From: a virus
IMG/VR virus record: IMGVR_UViG_3300021136_000017
Span: 1-45,321 of that record
DNA: 45,321 bases
Reading direction: 5' to 3' (one strand)
Shown here one piece after another: positions 1 to 10,099 of this stretch. The stretch's first letter is position 1; each line of letters opens with the position of its first letter. A program made the position numbers and the translations under genes. A model generated the notes under the pieces. That model ran no database searches. It was not told the DNA's origin and worked only from the letters and a program-made list of their open reading frames with translations.

Positions 1-1
1 T

Positions 2-3000
2 TTAGCTAATAGTAATGATTATATAGAAGCTTTTATATATGATGATTCTAATAATTTGTTAAATAGTGATTATAACTTAACAGATTATACATTACCTTCT
101 AATAGTAATAGTAATAATGGTACGTACACATCTATTAATTTAGATCCACAAACATATGTAAATAATTTAGGTTTTGATAGAGGAAGTATTAATGTTCAAT
201 ATAATTTTTTAAGAACATTATTTAATTCTTCTTTCGTTAATAACTACTGGATAAAACAAATTTCTTCTACTAGAACTGAATTATTACTTGCATCTCAAAA
301 TATTAGTGATTCTAATATATTAAATGGATTTAATTCATATCAAAGTTATGCTGCAAATAAAAATTATTTTTCTGATTTTTATTTAAATTTTGGTAATAAT
401 CAACTTATAATTGGAGTTAACGCGGCATACTCATCAGATTCAAGCGGAGCATATCTTTTAATAAAATTATATGAACCACTTCCATTAGATTTTGATATTA
501 AATCAACTTTATGGATTGTTGATAAAATTGCAGAATCTGCAAATTATAATGTTAATATTCAAATAGAAGTAGATGCTATTAATAATCAAAATAATTTAAG
601 AGGACCTAATTTTAAAATAGAAGTAAATCAAAAATTAGGTTTAACTACTCCATATTATAACTATAATAATTTATTATCAAGTCCTGTAACTTCATCATTT
701 CAAAAATTGATGAGTTATTATCAAGATCAATCAATAAATATAAATGTTGATTATTCTAATTTCTCTAATTTTATTCATTTTTCTAGTGCTACAGAAAGAA
801 TTAGTAATTTTGTTTATAAACTTGGATTAATTGAATCATATAATAGTCAAATACAATCTCAAAAATCTGTTACTGGTGGAAATTTAGTTGCTTCTTCTTC
901 TATTGGATTTTTAAGTCAATCGATAAATAATATAATAACTAATTTTGATAATTACGAATATTATTTATATTTTACTTCTGCATCCTTTGCATGGCCAAAA
1001 ACTAATAATACACAACCTTATACATTAGCGTCTGTTAATTCTACTGCTGGTTTAAATTGGTTAGGTAATTCTACAACTCAACCAGTAGGAAATAATATTT
1101 CTATTTTATATTCTGCTTCATATTATGATCTAACTAATAAAGATTTACTAACAAATTCTATTCCTAGATATTTACAAGATGATCCAAATAATATTCCGTA
1201 TTCTACTTTTGTATATATGATGGGTCAACATTTTGATAACATTTGGATATATTATAAAGATGTAACTAATAGATATAATAATACAAATAATCCTAACACG
1301 GGTGTGTCTATGGATCTTGTTGGAGATGCTTTAAGAGGGCTAGGAATGCATCTTTATACTAATTCTAATGTATCAGATAATTTATATTACTCTTTATTTG
1401 GGATTAACGCTAATGGTAATTTATTGCCTCCAACAGGATCGGAAAGAATTACAAATTTTGTAACATCTAGTATAGCTACTTTACCAGCTCAGACTATACA
1501 AAATGAAATATATAAAAGAATATACCATAATTTACCTTATTTGTTAAAAACAAAAGGTACTCATAGAGGATTAAAAGCTTTAATAGCATGTTATGGAATT
1601 CCTGAAAGCATTTTAACAGTTAATGAATTTGGAGGATATGATTCTTCTGTACAAGATGGTCTTTTAGAAATAAACAATTTAAAAGCTTATACAGTAACCA
1701 GTAGTTTACAAATATCAGCGTCTGTATTATCACCTTATATAAGTAATCAATATTATCAAACAAATAGAAGAATAAATTCTTCAAAAATAGAAATTGGATT
1801 TTCTCCAGCTGACTCTATTAATGCTTTTATTACTGGTTCTTTAGGATATTTTAATATAGATCAATTAATAGGTAATCCTAATGATCAATATTCTGCATCT
1901 TATCAAACTTTAGAAGCATTTAAAAATACTACATTTAGTACGTACGCAACATATCCTAATCATAGTATAGGAGAGTATATTCGAATGATCAAATTTTATA
2001 ACAATTCATTGTTTAAAATGATCAAAGATTTTGTGCCCGCTAGAGCAAATGTATCGACAGGAATTATTGTAAAACCACACATATTAGAAAGAAGTAAATA
2101 TGCTAGACATCAACCAACTGTAACATCAAGTTCTTTAGTGTCTGAAATAAGTGGAAGTAAAATAAGTGGATCTGATCCCTCTCTAATTAGTAAATCCACT
2201 GCATTTGTAAAAACAGAATATTCAACTTTAGGATTAATTCCAGTTTCGCATAGCGTAGGATTTGAAAAATTTACTGGGGAATTTAGTGGATCTAGTTTTA
2301 AATCTACTTACCATAACAAAAGTCAAATTGAAAAATCATATCAACCTTTTCAAAATTTAAATCTTGGATATACTCCTAGTCAAAGTATTAATTTTGGTGC
2401 ATTGTATCAAAATATTTCAAGTTCTATAAGATCTAATACTTTTTTTCATCTTGATTTTGGAGGAATTTTAAAAAATCAAGCTACAAACTATGGATATATT
2501 ACTCAATCCATAATACTGGGTAATTCTTATCAATCAAATCCAAATAGTCAATATGCTTATGTACAAGATTATAATTATAATTTAAGACGAAGTATAATTC
2601 CTAGATATAGTGGATCATTTTCAATGGCAAAAACCTATAATATTTATACTACTGGTAGTGGAAATTATGGAGGAGATATATCTTATGGTAATGATCCAAT
2701 GATAAATTATTATTCAAATAAAATAGGATTATTTACTCAAGTAGAAACTAGTTCATTTATTCCTGGTGAAATAAACGCTACACTAACTTATTTAGTAGAC
2801 GTATCTGGAGGATTGCAAGAATTAAATCAAAATAATACTCATTGGACAGATATACAAAATATATTTCTACAAGGTAGTACTGCGACTATTAAACAATTTG
2901 ATAATAAAAAATATGGTAATCAAAAAGCCACTGATGGAATAAAAACTATTTACAATAGTGGATATTCTTATTCTCCGCAATTGTATTTTGTTACTGGGGT

Positions 3001-4504
3001 TGATACACAATTATTTTTTACTTACACTGGTAATTCTGCAGTTTCTAATTTTATTGCGTGGAATCCATCTACAACCGATGTTCCAGCTTCTAATGCCTAT
3101 ATAAAAGGAGGAGGAGGTTCTCCTTATTATGCTCCAACTATTACAAGTGCTCCTACAAGAACTGGAAATATATATAATATATTTGGATCTTCTGGACCTT
3201 CTGTGGGTTATACACCAGGTACTGTTGGAGTTTCTTTTCCATATTACACTCCTACAGTTGCTGGAGTTAGTAGTTTTTCAACTAAATTTAGTTTAACGGT
3301 AACCTTGCCAGATCCTTTAACTCAAGGAGGTTCTACAGATACTGCTATATACGCTTATCAAGTATATTTAAATGGTAGTTTATTACCAGGAAGCTCTACA
3401 CAATTAATGAGTTTTAGTTCAACTTATACTGCAGCAGTGACTACTAATGCTTCAATAACTACATTAGGAGCTTTACCAGGAACAGTAACAGGATTATCTA
3501 ATTTAGGAGTAACAACTTTAAATTTAGTTGGCCCAATTAATATAAATGGTACTCCTATAGGATCTTCTAGTGATAATATAACATTGGCTTTGTGTCAATG
3601 GTATCAAGGATCATCAATTAGACAGGGTTATTTAGTCATATCAGGAAATGGACCTTTAGGAGGTATACCAACATCTATGACTAGTTATATAACTATTTAT
3701 GGAGCATCTGCAACTATTATAAGTAATCCGTCTCCATCTAAAACAACAACAGCATCTTCAAACTATTCAAAAACTTTTAATATTAATTATACAACTCCTG
3801 GTGTATCAATAACACCCGCAGATAAAGTATATTTTCAACTAATACAACAAAGTGTAACTACTGATAATTATATAGCTTATTTAAGTGTAGGATCATCTAA
3901 TAGTAGTTTAGGATTAAATACAGCTGCAATTGGAGCTGGAGGATATCCTTACGCAACCTCTAGTGTAGCTAATGGTAATTTTATATATGCCGCTTCAAAT
4001 AATACTGCTGGAACTTCTGGATCTCTTGTGCTAAGTCAAAATTTATCTAATTATTTGGGATACCAATTCGTTCCATATTTTGTGTCTGCATCAGTAGTAT
4101 ATTCAAGTAGTTTATATAGTATTTCAGCATCTTATGGAGATGTATCTTATGCTTTTCAACCTCAATTTGGAGATAGAATAGTTTTATCAGATGGAAGTAG
4201 AATAGAAAATCTAGATGTGGTTGGATACTCAGTTGATTCTAATAATAGAGTTAACATATCAGTGATACCAACAATATTAAGTAGCTGGGTATCAAATCCT
4301 AATAATATACTACAATTCTTATTATTAAGAAAATATGCTGATGAACAAAATGTTCAACTAACGTTTGTAAAAAAACCAGGACAAACTTCATATGGATTTT
4401 TAATACCTAATAATATTAATCCAGAAGTATTATTAAAAATTAATACTATACAATCACAAGTACAATCTCAAATATTATCTACACAGATAAATACAAATGG
4501 ATAA
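2..4504 (+). CDS. Large virion structural protein, probably tail/baseplate; 5' end outside window
   Basis: The reading frame is open to the left edge, so the true start lies outside and at least 1,500 residues are present. Composition is rich in Ser, Asn, Thr and Tyr, as in phage tail and fibre proteins, and no transmembrane segment is seen. At about nt 1510-1605 there is a motif reading YLLKTKGT, then RGLKAL and CYGIP. A 'KGT' followed by a helix and G is also typical of P2 gpI-type baseplate proteins, so a baseplate role is an inference by analogy. The C-terminal third is beta-rich and low in charge. It is first in a plus-strand structural block and 47 nt upstream of the next gene. Confidence 0.8.
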   Translation, partial: LANSNDYIEAFIYDDSNNLLNSDYNLTDYTLPSNSNSNNGTYTSINLDPQTYVNNLGFDRGSINVQYNFLRTLFNSSFVNNYWIKQISSTRTELLLASQNISDSNILNGFNSYQSYAANKNYFSDFYLNFGNNQLIIGVNAAYSSDSSGAYLLIKLYEPLPLDFDIKSTLWIVDKIAESANYNVNIQIEVDAINNQNNLRGPNFKIEVNQKLGLTTPYYNYNNLLSSPVTSSFQKLMSYYQDQSININVDYSNFSNFIHFSSATERISNFVYKLGLIESYNSQIQSQKSVTGGNLVASSSIGFLSQSINNIITNFDNYEYYLYFTSASFAWPKTNNTQPYTLASVNSTAGLNWLGNSTTQPVGNNISILYSASYYDLTNKDLLTNSIPRYLQDDPNNIPYSTFVYMMGQHFDNIWIYYKDVTNRYNNTNNPNTGVSMDLVGDALRGLGMHLYTNSNVSDNLYYSLFGINANGNLLPPTGSERITNFVTSSIATLPAQTIQNEIYKRIYHNLPYLLKTKGTHRGLKALIACYGIPESILTVNEFGGYDSSVQDGLLEINNLKAYTVTSSLQISASVLSPYISNQYYQTNRRINSSKIEIGFSPADSINAFITGSLGYFNIDQLIGNPNDQYSASYQTLEAFKNTTFSTYATYPNHSIGEYIRMIKFYNNSLFKMIKDFVPARANVSTGIIVKPHILERSKYARHQPTVTSSSLVSEISGSKISGSDPSLISKSTAFVKTEYSTLGLIPVSHSVGFEKFTGEFSGSSFKSTYHNKSQIEKSYQPFQNLNLGYTPSQSINFGALYQNISSSIRSNTFFHLDFGGILKNQATNYGYITQSIILGNSYQSNPNSQYAYVQDYNYNLRRSIIPRYSGSFSMAKTYNIYTTGSGNYGGDISYGNDPMINYYSNKIGLFTQVETSSFIPGEINATLTYLVDVSGGLQELNQNNTHWTDIQNIFLQGSTATIKQFDNKKYGNQKATDGIKTIYNSGYSYSPQLYFVTGVDTQLFFTYTGNSAVSNFIAWNPSTTDVPASNAYIKGGGGSPYYAPTITSAPTRTGNIYNIFGSSGPSVGYTPGTVGVSFPYYTPTVAGVSSFSTKFSLTVTLPDPLTQGGSTDTAIYAYQVYLNGSLLPGSSTQLMSFSSTYTAAVTTNASITTLGALPGTVTGLSNLGVTTLNLVGPININGTPIGSSSDNITLALCQWYQGSSIRQGYLVISGNGPLGGIPTSMTSYITIYGASATIISNPSPSKTTTASSNYSKTFNINYTTPGVSITPADKVYFQLIQQSVTTDNYIAYLSVGSSNSSLGLNTAAIGAGGYPYATSSVANGNFIYAASNNTAGTSGSLVLSQNLSNYLGYQFVPYFVSASVVYSSSLYSISASYGDVSYAFQPQFGDRIVLSDGSRIENLDVVGYSVDSNNRVNISVIPTILSSWVSNPNNILQFLLLRKYADEQNVQLTFVKKPGQTSYGFLIPNNINPEVLLKINTIQSQVQSQILSTQINTNG

Positions 4505-4521
4505 AGATTTTAAACTTTAAT

Positions 4522-4530
4522 ATATTTATA
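4522..4530 (+). promoter_or_regulatory. ATATTTATA motif, candidate late promoter element
   Basis: ATATTTATA lies 21 nt before the start codon at 4552. The same core occurs before the genes starting at 10100 and 11710 (plus) and at 12756, 16947, 17202 and 39090 (minus). T4 late promoters use the 8-mer TATAAATA, which is the reverse complement of the core here, so the parallel is suggestive only. The role is inferred from recurrence. Confidence 0.35.
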
Positions 4531-4551
4531 AACAGAAAAACACATTAAAAC

Positions 4552-5211
4552 ATGGCATATTTAAGTAATACTTCAGTCGTTATAGATGCTATTCTTACCA
4601 AAAAAGGTAGAGAATTACTAGCTAGAAACGATGGATCATTTAAAATCACTCAATTTTCTCTTTCAGATGATGAGGTAGATTACACGTTATACAATCCAAA
4701 TCATCCATCAGGATCTGCATTTTATGGAGAAGCAATTCAAAATATGCCAGTTATACAAGCTTTTCCAGAAGATAATGAAATTATGAAATATAGATTAGTA
4801 ACTTTACCAAGAGGTACTTCTCAATTACCAGTAGTTAGTATTGGATATAGTGTGATTACACTATCACAAGGAGCTTCAATTTCAATTACTCCTCAAACAT
4901 TAAATTATTTAGGAGCCACTTCTACTTATGAAACCGATGGATACACTTTTACTATCGGAGATGTTAGAACTACCAGCACTTTTACAGGAGTTGGAATTAA
5001 TTCAAACGCAGCTTCATCAGCGAATAGTACACAAACTTTAGGAACAAACGTAAGTCTAACTGTTATTGGTACTACACTGAATATGTCAGCTACAACTGTA
5101 AATACTTTATTTGGATCAAATACAACACTTTACACTTTGTTAACTGTAGTTGGTAGAGATTCCGGCGCTAGAATTACAGTTCCTGTACAGATAAATAAAG
5201 TATCATCTTAA
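4552..5211 (+). CDS. Conserved phage virion structural protein
   Basis: 219 residues. The first ~95 residues are charged and well structured (starting MAYLSNTSVVID, then TKKGRELLA, DGSFKITQFSLSDDEVDY and YNPNHPSG). The rest is a Ser/Thr-rich beta-type domain with repeated TT/ST steps. The N-terminal pattern is one I associate with conserved structural proteins of large environmental phages, but I cannot assign a position in the virion. It sits between two structural genes on the same strand, and the ATG is preceded by an A-rich leader without a Shine-Dalgarno sequence. Confidence 0.75.
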   Translation: MAYLSNTSVVIDAILTKKGRELLARNDGSFKITQFSLSDDEVDYTLYNPNHPSGSAFYGEAIQNMPVIQAFPEDNEIMKYRLVTLPRGTSQLPVVSIGYSVITLSQGASISITPQTLNYLGATSTYETDGYTFTIGDVRTTSTFTGVGINSNAASSANSTQTLGTNVSLTVIGTTLNMSATTVNTLFGSNTTLYTLLTVVGRDSGARITVPVQINKVSS

Positions 5212-5221
5212 AAATTAAAAT

Positions 5222-6283
5222 ATGTCATATACACCGCTAGCAGCGACTGATTTTGTAGTATCATCTGATGCAATTACTGCTCCTGCATGGAGTACTAATT
5301 CTCCTACGTTAACATCATTTTTTGCAGCTTCACAACCTTCATCTACTACTATTACATCTGATGCATTTTATTTAAATGTATATCAATTATCACAAGGCAC
5401 CACTGGAGCAGCTGTTCAATTTTCTATTGCGTATGGCCACGCCTTTGGATCAGGATCTCAATATTATAATCCTCTAGTTGCTGGAATTAGTCCATCATAT
5501 ACTACGTATAAACAATATAAAAATTTAGTATATGGTGCATTTGTAACAGGATCTCAAGGATTTAATTTTGGTGGTTTAGCAAATAATTCAAGGTATATTT
5601 ACGCAATAAATGTAGATAGAAATAGATATAAAGAAAGTTTATTACCTGGATCATTTAATTTAACTTTAACTGGTCCTGGAGGTACAATCACTTTATCAGA
5701 TAATAGTAATAATTCTAATGTTATAAATTATTTAGATTGTGGAAGAGTATTTGATATTGTATCAGGATCTAATGGATATGCTAGTGTTTCAACTCCAACC
5801 GGAGCTACAAAAGCTGGATACACAGCTTCTGGATCTTATGGATTTTTATTGCCTGATATAGGTACTATTATATTAAATCCAGGTGCATTGGCATTAGGAA
5901 GTTCATATGGAGGAGTAGGACTAATTGTAGATGAAACTTCAAATCCATCTACACCATATTCATCAACTAGCAATACTAGTTTATTTACGGCCATATCTTC
6001 AGGAGGAAGTTTTCAATTAAGTTCATATGAAACAATTTCTTCTGATTATATATTTGTAAGAATACAAAATTCACAATATAATTATTCTTCAAATCCTACA
6101 TTTACATCAGGATCTAATGGAGGATTAGTATATCCAATATTAGTTAATAGTCCGCAAACTTTTCCAACTACTATAGGATTGTATAATGATAATAATGATT
6201 TAGTGGCAGTGGCTAAAATGTCAGTGCCAATGGTAAAAGATTTTACTAAAGAAGCTTTAATAAGAGTTAAATTAGACTGGTAA
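5222..6283 (+). CDS. Virion structural protein with GLYN C-terminal motif
   Basis: 353 residues, Ser/Gly/Asn/Tyr-rich, with no membrane segment. The last 40 residues contain TTIGLYNDNNDLVAVAK followed by VPM and an (R/K)xD ending. The small protein at 11044-11433 ends with a closely similar segment (TTVGLYNEKNELLVVGK), so the two share a C-terminal module, perhaps for docking on a common virion partner. The start ATG follows an A-rich leader 10 nt after the previous stop, consistent with cotranscription in the structural block. The exact virion role is unknown. Confidence 0.75.
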   Translation: MSYTPLAATDFVVSSDAITAPAWSTNSPTLTSFFAASQPSSTTITSDAFYLNVYQLSQGTTGAAVQFSIAYGHAFGSGSQYYNPLVAGISPSYTTYKQYKNLVYGAFVTGSQGFNFGGLANNSRYIYAINVDRNRYKESLLPGSFNLTLTGPGGTITLSDNSNNSNVINYLDCGRVFDIVSGSNGYASVSTPTGATKAGYTASGSYGFLLPDIGTIILNPGALALGSSYGGVGLIVDETSNPSTPYSSTSNTSLFTAISSGGSFQLSSYETISSDYIFVRIQNSQYNYSSNPTFTSGSNGGLVYPILVNSPQTFPTTIGLYNDNNDLVAVAKMSVPMVKDFTKEALIRVKLDW

Positions 6284-6299
6284 TATTTTAATATAAAAA

Positions 6300-9200
6300 A
6301 TGAGTAGAGCTTTTAATACGATTAATTCATCGGACCGTTCTACAACTCCTATTAAATTACGTTATACTGCATCCTATAGTAGTGCTACATTTAGTAACTA
6401 TGGTATTTCTGTTCTAAGAGGAATTAATGGTCAAATAAATATAAGTGGATCTGTTCAACAGAGCACGCTAATTTATTACTCTGCGAAACAACTTTTTTAT
6501 TCTAATTTTACTACTGGATCTTATTTATCTACGGGTTCTAGTTTTGATAATTCTTTACAATCTAGTGCAGCTTCAGGAACTTTTGATGCTGATGTTAGAT
6601 ATTTTCCTACAGAATCAAATGCACAGATATCTGTACTTTCTATTCCAAGAAATGTTTTTGGAGAAAATATAGGACGAAATAGTTTTATTTTATCATCTTC
6701 TTTATATTATATATATGATGACGGAAATGGAAATGTGCTAGCTACTAGTGGCAGTTCTTTTGTTCATGTAGGTAATATTTTATACAATCAAGGAATAGTC
6801 ATAATAACAAACAAAGATTATTTAGGAATATTCCCTCCTGATTGTACATTAAGTGGATATGCAACTGAACAAATACCTAGTCCAAGTCCTACTCCGACTA
6901 TTTCAGTTACACCTAGCATAACTCCAACTATTTCAGTTACACCTAGTATAACTCCAACTATTTCAGTTACAGTATCAATTACTCCTAGTGTAACACCGAG
7001 TATTACTCCTAGTATAAGTAAAACACCTAGTGTTTCTGTTACTCCTAGTGTATCAACAACTCCTGGATTATCTCCTAGTATAACTCCTAGTATAACACCT
7101 AGTATATCTGTTACACCTAGCATAAGTATAACTCCTAGTGTAAGTATAACTCCTAGTGTATCTGTTACACCTAGTGTATCTATAACACCTAGTATTTCTG
7201 TTACTCCTAGTATTTCGGCTACTCCTAGTATATCAGTAACACCTAGCATATCAGTTACTATTAGTGTAACTCCTAGTATTTCTGTTACTCCTAGTGTATC
7301 AACAACTCCTGGATTATCTCCTAGTATAACTCCTAGTATAACACCTAGTGTTTCTATTACACCTAGTGTGAGTATAACTCCTACAGTTTCTATTACGCCT
7401 AGTGTAAGTAAAACACCTAGTGTAAGTATAACTCCTAGTGTATCTGTTACACCTAGTGTGAGTATAACTCCAACAGTTTCTATTACACCTAGTGTAAGTA
7501 TAACTCCTAGCATATCTGTTACCCCTAGTGTAACTCCTAGTATTTCTGTTACTCCTAGTGTAAGTCTTACACCGAGTATCTCAGCTACTCCTAGTGTTTC
7601 AATTACACCTAGCATAACTCCTAGTATATCAGTAACACCTAGCATATCAGTTACGCCTAGTGTATCAACAACTCCTGGATTATCTCCTAGTATAACTCCT
7701 AGTGTAACTCCTAGTATTTCTGTTACGCCTAGCATTTCAGTTACTCCTAGTGTAACTCCTAGTATATCAGTTACTCCTAGTGTAAGTAAAACTCCTAGTG
7801 TTTCAATTACTCCTAGTATTTCAGCTACTCCTAGTGTAACTCCTAGTGTATCTATAACACCTAGTGTATCGATTACACCTAGTGTAAGTATTACACCTAG
7901 TGTAAGTATAACACCTAGCGTATCTATTACCCCTAGTGTAACACCTAGTGTTTCAGTTACTCCTAGCATATCAGTTACTCCTAGTATTTCTGTTACACCT
8001 TCAGTATCTGTAACTCCTAGTATTTCAATTACACCTAGTGTAAGTGTAACTTCTAGCGTAAGTATAACTCCTAGTGTATCAGTTACTCCTAGTATTTCTG
8101 TTACTCCTAGTATTTCAATTACGCCTAGTATAACTCCTAGTGTTTCAGTTACTCCTAGTATTTCTGTTACACCTTCAGTATCAGTTACTCCTAGTGTAAG
8201 TAAAACTCCCAGTGTTTCAGTTACTCCTAGTGTAACACCTAGTATATCAGTAACACCTAGTGTATCAGTAACACCTTCTATATCTGTAACACCTAGTGTA
8301 AGTATAACACCTAGCATATCTGTTACCCCTAGTGTAACTCCTAGTATTTCTGTTACCCCTAGTATATCAGTAACACCTTCTATATCTGTAACGCCTAGTG
8401 TAAGTATAACTCCTAGTGTTTCAGTTACTCCTAGTATTTCTGTTACACCTTCAGTATCAGTTACTCCTAGTGTAAGTATAACTCCCAGTGTTTCAGTTAC
8501 TCCTAGTGTAACACCTAGTGTATCAGTAACACCTAGTGTATCAGTTACCCCTAGTGTTTCAGCTACTCCTAGTGTAAGTGTAACACCTAGTGTTTCAGTT
8601 ACTCCTAGTATTTCTGTTACTCCTAGTATATCAGTTACTCCTAGTATTTCAATTACACCTAGTGTAACACCCAGTGTTTCAGTTACTCCTAGCATATCAG
8701 TAACACCTAGTATATCAGTTACTCCTAGCGTATCTATTACACCTAGTGTAAGTGTAACTCCTAGTATATCAGTAACACCTAGTGTAAGTATAACACCTAG
8801 TGTAAGTATAACACCTAGTATATCTGTAACACCTAGTGTATCAGTTACTCCTAGCATATCAGTAACACCTAGTGTTTCTGTTACACCTAGTGTTTCTGTT
8901 ACACCTAGCATTTCAATTACGCCTAGTATATCAGTAACACCTAGTGTATCAGTTACTCCTAGTGTTTCTGTTACACCTAGCATTTCAATTACGCCTAGTA
9001 TATCAGTAACACCTAGTATATCAGTAACACCTAGCATTTCTATAACTCCTAGTATTTCAATTACACCTAGTGTAAGTGTAACGCCTGCAGTATCAGTTAC
9101 ACCTAGTATATCAGTAACGCCTGCAGTATCAGTTACACCTAGTATATCAGTAACGCCTGCAGTATCAGTTACACCTAGTGTTTCTGTTACACCTAGTATA

Positions 9201-10058
9201 TCAGTAACGCCTGCAGTAAGTATATCTCCTACTCCGAGTACTTCACCTCCTGCAAACTTTGCAAATACTATTTATTTAGCTACAAATGCATATGATTCTT
9301 GTAATGGAGCAACTGTGCCTGGTACACCTGACGCAAATGCGGGCACTGGCGGTACTACTACTGGAACTGGTGGTAATGCTCCTACTTTCTGTGCAAGCAC
9401 AACATTCACAAGTAGTACTTTTGCTACTTTAAATACAGGAGTATACTATATTCAATTTAATAGTTGTTCTCCTGGAGGAACTAAAGAATCACCAAGTTGT
9501 AATCCAGTATATTTAGCTATTAATGTTACTAATGGTAGTTCATTTGCTACAGTTAATACTGGATTTACACCAACTTGTGGAACATGTCCTCAACCATCAC
9601 CTACACCGTCGCCTAGTCCTACTCCAGCAGTAAGTAATACTCCAGCAGTATCAGTTACTCCAGCGGTAAGTAGTACACCTAGTATATCAGTTACTCCAGC
9701 GGTAAGTAGTACGCCTAGTATTTCAGTATCAGTAACTCCTGCAGTGTCAGCTACTCCTAGTGTAACACCTAGCCATTCTCCATCTGTATCAGTTACTCTA
9801 GCTAAAGGTTTACCACAATTACCTAGTAGTTCATCATGTACTCCAGGTGCTAATCTTAATATTTACTTAAATTCAACAGATAAAGCTACATATACAGCAA
9901 ATGGTGGATTCTTTGGAGTTGGAATGGTTGCTAGAAATTCATCAGGAACTCCTATAAATGGAATTATTTATGTATATGATATTAATGATGCTGTACAAAC
10001 TACATATACAATTGCAGCTAGTACTGGAGTAATGACTGCAAGAGGTCATCAATGTTAA
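6300..10058 (+). CDS. Fibre-like structural protein with ~790-residue TPS(I/V)S repeat stalk
   Basis: 1,252 residues in five parts. Residues 1-190 form a Ser/Tyr-rich globular domain ending in FPPDC. Residues ~196-983 are a low-complexity stalk of TPS(I/V)S(V/I)-type units of five to six residues, with a few TPS-only short units. Residues ~984-1100 are a Cys-containing domain, ~1101-1175 a second Pro/Ser stretch (TPAVS units), and ~1176-1252 a terminal Cys-containing domain. The layout suggests a virion anchor, a long flexible stalk and distal binding domains, as in tail or head fibres; that role is inferred. The start follows a short A-rich leader, and the gene lies between structural genes. 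No homology to a named fibre family was recognised. Confidence 0.8.
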   Translation: MSRAFNTINSSDRSTTPIKLRYTASYSSATFSNYGISVLRGINGQINISGSVQQSTLIYYSAKQLFYSNFTTGSYLSTGSSFDNSLQSSAASGTFDADVRYFPTESNAQISVLSIPRNVFGENIGRNSFILSSSLYYIYDDGNGNVLATSGSSFVHVGNILYNQGIVIITNKDYLGIFPPDCTLSGYATEQIPSPSPTPTISVTPSITPTISVTPSITPTISVTVSITPSVTPSITPSISKTPSVSVTPSVSTTPGLSPSITPSITPSISVTPSISITPSVSITPSVSVTPSVSITPSISVTPSISATPSISVTPSISVTISVTPSISVTPSVSTTPGLSPSITPSITPSVSITPSVSITPTVSITPSVSKTPSVSITPSVSVTPSVSITPTVSITPSVSITPSISVTPSVTPSISVTPSVSLTPSISATPSVSITPSITPSISVTPSISVTPSVSTTPGLSPSITPSVTPSISVTPSISVTPSVTPSISVTPSVSKTPSVSITPSISATPSVTPSVSITPSVSITPSVSITPSVSITPSVSITPSVTPSVSVTPSISVTPSISVTPSVSVTPSISITPSVSVTSSVSITPSVSVTPSISVTPSISITPSITPSVSVTPSISVTPSVSVTPSVSKTPSVSVTPSVTPSISVTPSVSVTPSISVTPSVSITPSISVTPSVTPSISVTPSISVTPSISVTPSVSITPSVSVTPSISVTPSVSVTPSVSITPSVSVTPSVTPSVSVTPSVSVTPSVSATPSVSVTPSVSVTPSISVTPSISVTPSISITPSVTPSVSVTPSISVTPSISVTPSVSITPSVSVTPSISVTPSVSITPSVSITPSISVTPSVSVTPSISVTPSVSVTPSVSVTPSISITPSISVTPSVSVTPSVSVTPSISITPSISVTPSISVTPSISITPSISITPSVSVTPAVSVTPSISVTPAVSVTPSISVTPAVSVTPSVSVTPSISVTPAVSISPTPSTSPPANFANTIYLATNAYDSCNGATVPGTPDANAGTGGTTTGTGGNAPTFCASTTFTSSTFATLNTGVYYIQFNSCSPGGTKESPSCNPVYLAINVTNGSSFATVNTGFTPTCGTCPQPSPTPSPSPTPAVSNTPAVSVTPAVSSTPSISVTPAVSSTPSISVSVTPAVSATPSVTPSHSPSVSVTLAKGLPQLPSSSSCTPGANLNIYLNSTDKATYTANGGFFGVGMVARNSSGTPINGIIYVYDINDAVQTTYTIAASTGVMTARGHQC
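6885..9246 (+). repeat. Tandem degenerate 15-18 bp repeat encoding TPS(I/V)S(V/I) stalk
   Basis: Over 100 copies of a unit of the type CCTAGTATTTCTGTTACT, with synonymous and I/V variation. Nearly every unit has CCTAG. A longer segment reading STTPGLSPSITPS occurs three times (about 7050, 7295 and 7662), so blocks of several units have been duplicated. The third positions vary between neighbouring units while the protein pattern holds, which suggests selection on the peptide. Confidence 0.95.
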
Positions 10059-10086
10059 TAATTAATAAATTAAATGAATATAAATT

Positions 10087-10095
10087 ATATTTATA
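10087..10095 (+). promoter_or_regulatory. ATATTTATA motif before gene at 10100
   Basis: Same nine bases as at 4522-4530 and 11689-11697. Here it is only 4 nt from the ATG, so if it is a -10 type element the transcript would be leaderless or would serve the next genes; it could also simply be an AT-rich leader. Confidence 0.25.
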
Positions 10096-10099
10096 ATAA

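Noticed and set aside
6818-9037. 739-codon open frame on the minus strand (LGVTDILGVTE type repeats)
   Set aside because: It is the antisense shadow of the TPS repeat. The repeat has no stop in this frame because its unit is in phase, and the peptide has no independent start signal.
6885-9246. Tandem repeat considered as a CRISPR array
   Set aside because: Units are contiguous, 15-18 bp, in frame and coding; there are no spacers.
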